Shown here: piece after piece, positions 8,517 through 15,134 of the stretch
Layout of the letters: every line of letters begins with the position of its first letter
Position numbering within the stretch: position 1 is the stretch's first letter
Source of the DNA: Candidatus Latescibacterota bacterium
GTDB taxonomy: Bacteria > Krumholzibacteriota > Krumholzibacteriia > G020349025
Direction: 5' to 3'
Length of the DNA stretch: 40,789 nt
Assembly: GCA_020349025.1 (NCBI GenBank)
Contig: CP070763.1
Coordinates: forward strand, 1,734,878-1,775,666
Program-made: the position numbers and the translations under genes
Notes under the pieces: model-generated
Databases searched by the model: none
The model's input: the letters and a program-made list of their open reading frames with translations, nothing else
Told to the model about the DNA's origin: nothing

Positions 8517-11500
8517 ATGCTGAGTCGGGATCGACACGATCCGCCGGAACCCAAAGGCAGGCCACCCGCGACCTCCTTCGAGGCCCTCGAAGAGGTGGGT
8601 GATTTCCACCGCTCCTCGGACAGCTTCGGGGCAGCGTTGGAGTATTACGAGACCGCCCTGCGCGAGCTGGGCACGGAGTCCGACTTCGAGGCCACCGTCG
8701 CCGCGCGTCTGAACCGCAAGATCGCCGACTGCTACCGCTCCAAGGGCCTCTTGGAGCAGGCCCTCCTCCACGTCGAGCGCGCGCGCGAATCCCTCCGGGG
8801 CTACGAGTTCGAGCTGGAGTATGGCGTGGTCCTGCGCTGCCGGGCGGAGATCACGATCGCTCAAGGTAAGCCGGACACGGCTCTGCGCGACGCGGAGCTC
8901 GCCATGGAGACGCTGCGCTCGACGGCCGCACACAGCGAGTACGCGACCGTTCAGACGATCGCTGCCGAATGCCATGGGCGCCTGGGGCACAGCACCGAGT
9001 TCGAGCAGCTGAACCTCGATGCGCTCGCCACCTACCGCAGGATCGACGATCAGGTCGGGATCGCGAACGTCTACAACAACCTCGGCGTGGCCTACAAGAA
9101 CGACTGCCAGTGGGACAAGGCGATCCGTTCCATGACGCAGGCGAAGGAGATCTGCGAGCGTCTCGGCCTCACGCGCAAGCTCGCACGCACGCTGAACAAC
9201 CTGGCAATCGTCTACACGAAGCGACGCGAGTTCGACGAAGCGATCGCACATCTTCGTCGAGCGCGGCGATTGGTGCAGGCGCTCGGTGACTACTCGACAT
9301 TGGTGAGCGTGCTGAACTCGATGGGGCGCGCATTCCTCATGTCGGGGCGCTACACACAGGCCGAGAAGTGTCTCCTGGAAGCGCGTGTGCTCGCTGAACG
9401 CCATCACTTCGCGCGCTCGCAGGCCCTCGCGGACGAGTTCCTCGGCGATCTCATGCAGGTGCAGGGGCGACTGGACGAAGCGCGGGAGAACTACGAGAGC
9501 GGCTTGAAGAAGTCGCGTCGGTTCGCACCGAAGGGGGACGTCGTCGGCGAGATCCTGCGCCGGATCGCCGACCTCGAGCTTCGCAGCGGGTTGCGCTCGC
9601 AGGCGATCGCGACCGCACGCCGCGCGCTGAAGATCTGCCAGGGTTGCGGGGAGACGCACGAGATCGGCTTCATTCACCGCACGATCGGGTTGGCCAACCA
9701 CGCTCTGGGCAAGAATCGCCAGGCACAGCAAGCCATGGCGGCGAGCGTGGCGGCGTTCGAAGAGACACGCAACCCGTACGAGCTGGCGCAAAGCCGCGTG
9801 TCGTTGGCCGAGATCTATGTCGAGCACGGCGGACGCGAGCCTCTGCTGCGTGCGGTGCGCGAAGCGCAGGCTGCCGCGGATGCTTTCCGCAAGCTCGAGG
9901 AGGATCGAGCCTACTGCAACGCCGGGCTCGTGCTCGCCCAGGCGTACAAGGCGAGCGGCAACCACGACGATGGCTTGCTCGTTCTCTACGACGTTGAACG
10001 CATCTGCGAGGAGAATCCCGCCTTCGAGCTGCTGCCGCACGCACGCACACTGCGCAAGGAGTTCGAGTGTGCGCTGGTCTCGAGCGCCAGCAGCGAATCG
10101 AGCCAACTGAATCTCTTCAGCGAGCTCTACTCCCTGGCGGACCCCGCGGGAGGCTTCGAGGAGAAGCTGCAGGAGATGCTGCAGTCGCTCTGTGGGCGCT
10201 CGCGTTGCACGGTGAGCTTCCTCAGCCTGCTCTTCCCAAGTCACGCGGGTCCGGTCCTGAAGGGGGTTCACGGAATCGACCCGGGTGAGGCGAAGGCGCT
10301 GTCGCAATACTTCATCGAGCAGGGGCTGGAGCCGCACGTCTGGTCACAGGTCGATGGCGCGTTCTCGGAACGGTTCCCCGAGGTCGCGCGCCGCGCCGGC
10401 GCGGTGCTCTGTCAGCCTCTGGTCTTCGAGGATCGCAGGCTCGGTGTGCTCTACCTGGAGCGGGCGCAGGCGCAAGGCTCTTGCGCCTTCAGCCAGGACG
10501 AGGTGGAGTTCCTCGCGACCTACGCCAACCTCGCGGCGGTCGTGCTCTTCGAGCTCTTCCGCGAAGAGTTCCATGAGCCGGCACCGACGCGCAAGGGCGC
10601 GACCCTGCATCCCACCCTGCAACGGGTCATCACGGACGACGCTTCGATGTTCCACGTTCTGGCGCTGGCGGAGAAGGTGGCGCCGAGCGATTGCACGGTT
10701 CTGCTGTCGGGTGAGACCGGCACGGGGAAGGGGCTCCTGGCGCATTGCCTGCACCGCATGAGCTTGCGGCGTGGCAAGAGATTCATAGCGCTCAACTGCG
10801 CGGCGATGCCGGAGCAGCTGCTCGAGAGCGAGCTCTTCGGCCACGTTCGCGGCGCCTTCACGGGAGCCGAGGCCACGAAGATGGGCCTGTTCGAGGCGGC
10901 GCACGGCGGCACCGTGTTCCTCGACGAGGTGGGGAAGACCTCTCTCTTCATGCAGGGCAAGCTGCTGCAGTTCCTCGACAGTTCCGAGGTCCGACCGGTC
11001 GGATCGAACGACTTCCGCAAGGTCGACGTCCGGGTCATTTGTGCATCCAAGTCGGATCTGCGCGGTCTCGTCGAGGAGGGGCGGCTCCTGGAGGATCTCT
11101 ACTACCGCTTGAACGACTTCCCGATCTCCATTCCGCCGCTGCGAGACCGTGGTGATGACATCAAGCTGTTGATCGACCACTACCTGCGGAAGTACACGGT
11201 GGAGTTCGACAACCGCGTTCCCGGTTTCTCACGCCAGGCGCTCAATCTGCTGCAGCGGTACGCTTGGCCGGGGAACGTGCGCGAGCTCGAGAAGTCGGTG
11301 AAGCGCGCCGTGCTTCTCGCCGACAAGGGGCGTCCGATCACGGTGCGCCACCTCCCCGAAGAGATCACGGCTCCGGGGCGCTCGGCCCGGGCAGAGCGCA
11401 CGCTGCGCGACGGGATGACGCTCCGCGACCATCTCACGCGCGTCGAGTCGGAGCTCATCCAAGCCTCGATGCGCAAGGCGGCCGGCAACAAGTCGGAAGC

Positions 11501-11579
11501 GGCACGCATGCTCGGGATCAGCTACCCGAGCTTGCTGCAGAAGATCAAGGCGTATGGCGCAGATGCGGATCTCGCCTGA
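8517..11579 (+). CDS. TPR-GAF-AAA+-Fis sigma54-dependent transcription activator
   Basis: This 1020-residue regulator has an N-terminal array of tetratricopeptide-like helical repeats (about residues 20-520; clear units include YNNLGVAYKNDCQWDKAI and LNNLAIVYTKRREFDEAI), a GAF-like sensor (about 530-690), a sigma54 AAA+ domain and a C-terminal Fis helix-turn-helix (KSEAARMLGISYPSLLQKI). Walker A is GETGTGKG (732-739), the sigma54 contact loop is a perfect GAFTGA (779-784), Walker B is FLDEVG, and the arginine-finger region is conserved, so it should be active with sigma54. There is no receiver domain, so control is probably by ligand or protein binding to the TPR or GAF parts. It follows a secreted small protein and precedes two -24/-12 promoters, which are candidate targets. 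The ATG at 8517 is the first in frame with the repeats. Confidence 0.93.
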   Translation: MLSRDRHDPPEPKGRPPATSFEALEEVGDFHRSSDSFGAALEYYETALRELGTESDFEATVAARLNRKIADCYRSKGLLEQALLHVERARESLRGYEFELEYGVVLRCRAEITIAQGKPDTALRDAELAMETLRSTAAHSEYATVQTIAAECHGRLGHSTEFEQLNLDALATYRRIDDQVGIANVYNNLGVAYKNDCQWDKAIRSMTQAKEICERLGLTRKLARTLNNLAIVYTKRREFDEAIAHLRRARRLVQALGDYSTLVSVLNSMGRAFLMSGRYTQAEKCLLEARVLAERHHFARSQALADEFLGDLMQVQGRLDEARENYESGLKKSRRFAPKGDVVGEILRRIADLELRSGLRSQAIATARRALKICQGCGETHEIGFIHRTIGLANHALGKNRQAQQAMAASVAAFEETRNPYELAQSRVSLAEIYVEHGGREPLLRAVREAQAAADAFRKLEEDRAYCNAGLVLAQAYKASGNHDDGLLVLYDVERICEENPAFELLPHARTLRKEFECALVSSASSESSQLNLFSELYSLADPAGGFEEKLQEMLQSLCGRSRCTVSFLSLLFPSHAGPVLKGVHGIDPGEAKALSQYFIEQGLEPHVWSQVDGAFSERFPEVARRAGAVLCQPLVFEDRRLGVLYLERAQAQGSCAFSQDEVEFLATYANLAAVVLFELFREEFHEPAPTRKGATLHPTLQRVITDDASMFHVLALAEKVAPSDCTVLLSGETGTGKGLLAHCLHRMSLRRGKRFIALNCAAMPEQLLESELFGHVRGAFTGAEATKMGLFEAAHGGTVFLDEVGKTSLFMQGKLLQFLDSSEVRPVGSNDFRKVDVRVICASKSDLRGLVEEGRLLEDLYYRLNDFPISIPPLRDRGDDIKLLIDHYLRKYTVEFDNRVPGFSRQALNLLQRYAWPGNVRELEKSVKRAVLLADKGRPITVRHLPEEITAPGRSARAERTLRDGMTLRDHLTRVESELIQASMRKAAGNKSEAARMLGISYPSLLQKIKAYGADADLA

Positions 11580-11580
11580 C

Positions 11581-11626
11581 GTCTCACGATGAGACGCGGC
11601 CCGCCCTTTTCGGCGCTTTTTTTTTT
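11581..11626 (+). terminator. Probable terminator of the TPR activator gene
   Basis: One base after the stop codon, GTCTCA-CGA-TGAGAC (11581-11595) forms a perfect 6-bp hairpin. A second short stem, CGCC/GGCG (11602-11605/11612-11615), is followed at once by a run of ten T (11617-11626). The T-run is strong, although the stem next to it is only 4 bp. Confidence 0.6.
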
Positions 11627-11671
11627 GCCCTTCAGCACGCCGGTCGCCAACGCTCCCGTTCGTTCCGAGAA

Positions 11672-11759
11672 TTGATAGCAAAAACCTTGATAGTCTCAAC
11701 TTGTTTGATCGCAACGTTTTGAAGACACGAATCGGACAATCTATAAATTGTGTTGATAG
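11672..11759 (+). repeat. TTGATAG repeat cluster with a near-palindrome: candidate enhancer (UAS)
   Basis: An AT-rich island in an otherwise GC-rich region holds TTGATAG at 11672, 11687 and 11753, plus TTGATCG at 11705. Between them lies ACAATCTATAAATTGT (11736-11751), a 16-bp sequence palindromic at 14 positions. Its centre is about 136 bp upstream of the predicted start at 11880, the usual distance for enhancer sites bound by sigma54 activators. Binding by the TPR regulator encoded just upstream is inference. Confidence 0.45.
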
Positions 11760-11853
11760 CCAACCCGCGTCCCCGGCGCGCCCCGAATGCTGGTAAAGCA
11801 GTGTTGTCGCTTTAGAGTCCTGCCAATAAAGGGCTTACAGAGCGCCACTTTTC

Positions 11854-11869
11854 TGGCACGTCGGCTGCT
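11854..11869 (+). promoter_or_regulatory. Sigma54 (-24/-12) promoter
   Basis: TGGCACG (11854-11860), four bases, then CTGCT (11865-11869). The invariant GG and GC are correctly 12 bp apart, and the -24 element is a perfect consensus preceded by a short T tract. The predicted transcription start is 11880. It lies 275 bp after a sigma54 activator gene and directly in front of a structured, terminator-bounded, apparently non-coding segment. Confidence 0.65.
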
Positions 11870-11879
11870 CAGGCGTAGT

Positions 11880-12212
11880 CAGCTCTTGCGGTGGCACAAC
11901 CGCCGACGGGAGCTTCTCGCGGCCGACGGGTCGCGAACAGGACCAGCAGCTTGGGGCCGGGGTGGACGCCAAAGTGGGGATTGGTGCTCCGTCCCTGCCC
12001 TCAGCTGGGTCTGACACCGGGGAAGAGGATGCGGCGCCGCTTGCGCGTCCCTCCAGGTGAGTCTCGAGCCAGTGATTTCGCAGCAAGCGGTGTCCCGAAG
12101 GCCGAGACCGGATTGAGGCGAGGATCCGGTTCAAAGAGCGTTGGGTTTTGATCCCCTCCGTCATCTCTTTCGGCCCTTCGGGGAAGGCCGTCACTTCGGT
12201 GGCGGCCTTTTT
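11880..12212 (+). ncRNA. Candidate sigma54-driven structured small RNA, about 333 nt
   Basis: The segment begins at the predicted sigma54 start and ends at a strong intrinsic terminator, with no convincing ORF. Hairpins seen by eye: AGCTC/GAGCT (11881-11885/11910-11914) enclosing GCGGT/ACCGC; TCGCG/CGCGA (11917-11921/11932-11936); a long imperfect stem from 11941 to 12011 built of GACCAGC/GCTGGGTC, GGGGC/GCCCT, GGGGTGGA/TCCGTCCC and CGCCAA/TTGGTG around the loop AGTGGGGA; ACCGGAT/ATCCGGT (12107-12113/12124-12130). The linker 12131-12170 appears open and contains CCCCTCC, which can pair with Shine-Dalgarno sequences. No tmRNA, RNase P, SRP or 6S hallmarks were seen. A 40-codon ORF at 12029-12151 lacks a usable ribosome site. 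The function is unknown; regulation in trans is inference. Confidence 0.5.
12184..12212 (+). terminator. Strong intrinsic terminator with UUCG tetraloop
   Basis: GGCCGTCAC (12186-12194) pairs with GTGGCGGCC (12199-12207) across a TTCG loop, with one G-U pair, followed by five T (12208-12212). The same 5' arm GGCCG can instead pair with CGGCC at 12171-12175, giving an alternative hairpin that would disrupt the terminator. Confidence 0.85.
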
Positions 12213-12480
12213 CCGTCGGGCGTGGTTCGCAGAACGTGTCCGCTGCCTCTCTGGCGCCAACCCGTTGCATCGTCATGACATCGGCACGAGGCGCGAGCCG
12301 TGTCGAAAAGTAGACAGGGTGTTTCGAGAAGACCACAAGCGCTCGTGCGGGCGGATCATGCTGGGCGTTTTACCGCGTGCGTTCACATTCGTCCCCTGGC
12401 GGCGTCGGAGCGTCACGAGGCGCCTGAACACGCTTGCGAAACGGGCGCCAGAGCCGCGCTCGAGCGGCCGGATCGCGCTC
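12213..12480. other. Non-coding spacer between terminator and second sigma54 promoter
   Basis: No supported gene lies here. The only structure noticed is an inverted repeat TCGAAA/TTTCGA (12303-12308/12322-12327), centred about 190 bp upstream of the predicted start at 12507. It could be an activator site, but the evidence is weak. Confidence 0.4.
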
Positions 12481-12496
12481 TGGCACGAGCTATGCG
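12481..12496 (+). promoter_or_regulatory. Second sigma54 (-24/-12) promoter
   Basis: TGGCACG (12481-12487), four bases, then ATGCG (12492-12496). The GG and GC are again exactly 12 bp apart and the -24 element is perfect. The predicted start is 12507, giving a 110-nt leader for the lipoprotein gene at 12617. It uses the same -24 heptamer as the promoter at 11854. Confidence 0.6.
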
Positions 12497-12568
12497 GCTC
12501 GCCCCGGTGCGCGGCCAGAGGGTCGCGTGGGGTCATTCGTCTTCGAGAGTCGTGGGTGTTCGTTCCGA

Positions 12569-12611
12569 GCCTCCGGCGGCCGGAAGAGCCGGCCGGATTC
12601 CCGAAGGAGGC
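12569..12611 (+). promoter_or_regulatory. Hairpin sequestering the Shine-Dalgarno of the lipoprotein gene
   Basis: GCCTCC (12569-12574) is the exact complement of GGAGGC (12606-12611), which contains the Shine-Dalgarno of the ATG at 12617. Between them, GGCCGG/CCGGCC (12578-12583/12589-12594) forms an inner stem with loop AAGAG. The folded leader would hide the ribosome site, so translation may need an unfolding factor, a trans RNA or temperature. That control is inference. Confidence 0.45.
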
Positions 12612-12616
12612 GCGGG

Positions 12617-13522
12617 ATGTTCAAACTGCTCTCGCTCGGAACGCTTCTCGTTGGCGTCACACTCACCGGCTGCGTCGATCACTCGAGCCGGAGAGTCGTC
12701 GGCACCGATGATGTCTATCCCCCTGGAGAACCCCGGGACGTCTACTCCGTCACGGGTGACGGAGAGGTGACGCTGTACTGGTCACCCCCACGTGACGGAG
12801 ATCTCGCGGGATTCTCGATCTTCATCAGCGAGGATGATCAGAGCTACTACCGCATCGGAGACGTGGGAACGTCGCGTCGCCATTTCCGCATTGCAGGCGA
12901 CGTCCTTGCTGGCGAGGCCCCGTTCGACTTCGTGAACGGCAACACCTACTTCGTGGGAGTCACCGCATTCGATCGCGACGGGAACGAAAGTGAGCTCACG
13001 GACGTGAACACCACGTTCGACACACCGCGTCCCTCGGGACGCGACCTGCGCCTGTATCGGTCGGATGGTGCGCACGCTGCGGAGAGCGGCTACGACTTCT
13101 CGCGCTCCCCGTACGGCTACTCGATGGATGCGCAATCCCTCTTCGTCGACATCTACTTCACCGTGGTCAATGGAGTGCCGTTGATGCGGGCGCCGTTTCC
13201 GCAGGTGGTGGAGATGGAGGACAAGGGTCTGGTGGACTTCGACAGCGCGGAAGTCGGTTGGCTCTTCGAACAGGATTGGAACCCGGTCGACGAGGTCGTT
13301 CTGCGCCCCGGTCACGTCGTGCTCGTCAAGATCTGGGAGGAAACGCGTCCCGGAAACGAGAGGGAGCCCTTCAACGTCGCGAAGTTCCGCGTCGTCGAGA
13401 TCAACAACGAGTCGGTCGTGATCGACTGGGCGTATCAGACCGCTCCGAACAACCGGGAACTGAAGCCCATGCAGTCTGCGCGCGTTGCGCGCGGCTCGCG
13501 CTCACAGGAGGTGCTGCGATGA
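12617..13522 (+). CDS. Lipoprotein with fibronectin type III-like domain
   Basis: This 301-residue protein begins MFKLLSLGTLLVGVTLTGC, a lipoprotein signal peptide with lipobox LTGC, so it should be lipid-anchored after Cys19. Residues about 35-135 look like a fibronectin type III domain (EVTLYWSPPRDGDLAGFSIF, then YFVGVTAFDRDGNESE). The remaining C-terminal portion is unrecognised and includes a VLVKIWEETRP segment. AAGGAGG lies six bases before the ATG; the longer in-frame ORF would start far upstream, across the promoter, and is unlikely. It follows a sigma54 promoter and its stop overlaps the next gene as ATGA, so the two form an operon. A surface or periplasmic binding or adhesion role is inferred. 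Confidence 0.85.
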   Translation: MFKLLSLGTLLVGVTLTGCVDHSSRRVVGTDDVYPPGEPRDVYSVTGDGEVTLYWSPPRDGDLAGFSIFISEDDQSYYRIGDVGTSRRHFRIAGDVLAGEAPFDFVNGNTYFVGVTAFDRDGNESELTDVNTTFDTPRPSGRDLRLYRSDGAHAAESGYDFSRSPYGYSMDAQSLFVDIYFTVVNGVPLMRAPFPQVVEMEDKGLVDFDSAEVGWLFEQDWNPVDEVVLRPGHVVLVKIWEETRPGNEREPFNVAKFRVVEINNESVVIDWAYQTAPNNRELKPMQSARVARGSRSQEVLR

Positions 13523-14790
13523 AACGCTGGGCATGGATCGGAATGCTGGCCGCACTGGCGCCTGCCACGACGGCGGCCGACCGCATCAACTGGGACAAAT
13601 GGTACGACGGCAAGGTCGAAACACGGCTGCGCCTGAGAGGCCACGACGAAGGCTCGGTGTACGCGCCCGGTGAGGCGATCCGCATCGAGTTCAAGACGAA
13701 CGAGGATGCCTACCACCTGGTCTACGGCATCGACACGGAAGGCTACGTGCGCGTGCTCTTCCCGCGGTTCTGGGAAGACGATGGTTGGGTGGAACGCAAC
13801 GAGAAGGTGAGGCTGCACAGCGACGATCTGGCGTGGCCCGCCGATCGCTGGGGCGCGGATGGGATCGTGTACGTGGAGGCCGTCGCCAGCCCGTTGCCGT
13901 TCGAGTTCCGCAACGCCGGCCTGGTGAACGACCGTGGTTTCGTCGGCTGGTACGGCGCGGAGGGCCCGCTGCGGGTCAGCGGCGATCCCTTCCTCGCCTT
14001 CAACGACATCCACCAGCACCTCTTCCCCGACTGGGAGCGCGCCGTGTTCACGGTCGACTACACCTACTTCTACGTGGGTGCCGTGCGCCACGCACCACGC
14101 TACCTCGGCTACGACTACCAGCGCGTCTACGTGGCGCCACCGCATCCCGGCTTCTACGCCACGGTGCGCTTCGGCTGGCGTTGGCAGTTCGGTGTCGGCT
14201 ACTGCCGGCCGATCTACCGGCGCTACTACTGGCCGGGTCGCCACGTCGTCCATCACCACATCCATCGTCACCATCACGTGGTGTACCCGGAACGCGATCG
14301 CGACAGGCGCGTGGTGGGCGATTGGGATGGCCCGCGTCGACGCATCAAGCGCGATGCGGAGCCGCGGCGCCGCGTGCCGACGGAGACAAAGCGGCGAGTA
14401 CCGCCTGAGACGAAGCGGCGCGTCATGCTGTCGCGGGAGCGCGACGTCAGTGACGTGAAGCAGCGCAGCGTTCCGGAAGCGCGCCGGCGCGCCGTCGAGA
14501 AGAGGCGCGTGACGACGCCGAAGCGTGTGGTCCAGCCGTCGAGGGAGCGCACGGTGCAGAGGCGCCAGCCCGCACGCCCCGCACGCCAGGTGAGCCCCGC
14601 GCCGCGCGTGAAGAGCCGCTCGGTGCAGCGCGCGGTGCCGACGAAAGCGCCGCAGCGCCAGCTCTCCACCAAAAGGAGCGCAAAGAGGGCGAGCCAGCCG
14701 CGGCTGTCGGCGACGAAGTCGTCCACCCCGCGTGCGGCGGTGAAGTCGAAGTCGAACGCGCGTTCGCTGCGGGCGAGGAAGAAGAAGTGA
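13519..14790 (+). CDS. Exported DUF4384-like protein with long basic low-complexity tail
   Basis: This is a 423-residue exported protein with an N-terminal signal peptide (cleavage likely near TTAA). Residues about 40-110 resemble DUF4384-type domains (GEAIRIEFKTNEDAYHLVYG, then DTEGYVRVLFPRF), which recur in envelope proteins. A Tyr-rich middle is followed by a His-rich stretch (HHHIHRHHH, about 250-258) and then about 150 residues of Arg/Lys/Ser/Pro-rich sequence with tandem VPTETKRR/VPPETKRR units, ending RARKKK. The tail is probably disordered and strongly positive, and could bind lipopolysaccharide, nucleic acid or acidic polymers (inference). The ATG overlaps the stop of the lipoprotein gene, so both are likely expressed from the sigma54 promoter at 12481. 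The precise function is unknown. Confidence 0.82.
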   Translation: MKRWAWIGMLAALAPATTAADRINWDKWYDGKVETRLRLRGHDEGSVYAPGEAIRIEFKTNEDAYHLVYGIDTEGYVRVLFPRFWEDDGWVERNEKVRLHSDDLAWPADRWGADGIVYVEAVASPLPFEFRNAGLVNDRGFVGWYGAEGPLRVSGDPFLAFNDIHQHLFPDWERAVFTVDYTYFYVGAVRHAPRYLGYDYQRVYVAPPHPGFYATVRFGWRWQFGVGYCRPIYRRYYWPGRHVVHHHIHRHHHVVYPERDRDRRVVGDWDGPRRRIKRDAEPRRRVPTETKRRVPPETKRRVMLSRERDVSDVKQRSVPEARRRAVEKRRVTTPKRVVQPSRERTVQRRQPARPARQVSPAPRVKSRSVQRAVPTKAPQRQLSTKRSAKRASQPRLSATKSSTPRAAVKSKSNARSLRARKKK

Positions 14791-15069
14791 CCGAGGCGGA
14801 GGCGGCGATCGCGCCACGCGCCGAGTGCGTCCGCGAGAGCCCCTCGTTGCAGTGAGGCTCGGCGGGCACGTGGATGGAAGTTGACCTCGCGGATCCTCGC
14901 CTCGGCGTCCGTGGTGCCCGAGCCTCGCAGGGAGTCCAAGCGAGTGCAGGGGGAACCCCGAACCGACTCGCGTTGCCGATCAGGGGCGGCAGCGTGGGGA
15001 GGGGCGGGGTTCCCGTTTTGCTCAGGGCCCACAACTCGCTGGATTTGACACACTTCCGGCGCCGGTCGC
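14791..15069. other. Intergenic region with a distant inverted repeat
   Basis: No gene is supported here. GGGAACCCCG (14951-14960) and CGGGGTTCCC (15005-15014) are perfect 10-bp inverted repeats 44 bp apart, with GTTTTG after the second arm. This may be a weak terminator for the upstream operon or an operator. Confidence 0.35.
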
Positions 15070-15099
15070 TTGACCCGGGTGGCGCACAGCGCCTATCTT
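15070..15099 (+). promoter_or_regulatory. Sigma70-type promoter for the M6-like gene
   Basis: TTGACC (15070-15075) and TATCTT (15094-15099) are separated by 18 bp, with a predicted start near 15106 and a short leader to the ATG at 15135. This placement supports that start codon over the longer ORF. Confidence 0.55.
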
Positions 15100-15134
15100 G
15101 CCGGTTGCCGACGGCCCCGCCGCCCCTGGTAGGA

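Noticed and set aside
8409..10337. 642-codon antisense ORF opposite the TPR activator
   Set aside because: Shadow of the TPR-coding frame, with no recognisable domain or ribosome site.
12128..12136. GGTTCAAAG resembling a tRNA T-arm
   Set aside because: No cloverleaf, anticodon arm or acceptor stem can be formed around it.
12029..12151. 40-codon ORF inside the small RNA candidate
   Set aside because: The purine-rich stretch touches the ATG with no proper spacing, the peptide is Arg/Gly/Ser-rich without a recognisable pattern, and the region is occupied by hairpins.
11880..12212. tmRNA, RNase P or CsrB-like RNA
   Set aside because: No CCA-ended acceptor stem or tag reading frame, no RNase P core sequences, and GGA motifs are no more frequent than GC-rich composition predicts.
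12252..12269. TGGCGCC followed by TTGCA
   Set aside because: The GG to GC distance is two bases too long for a sigma54 promoter.
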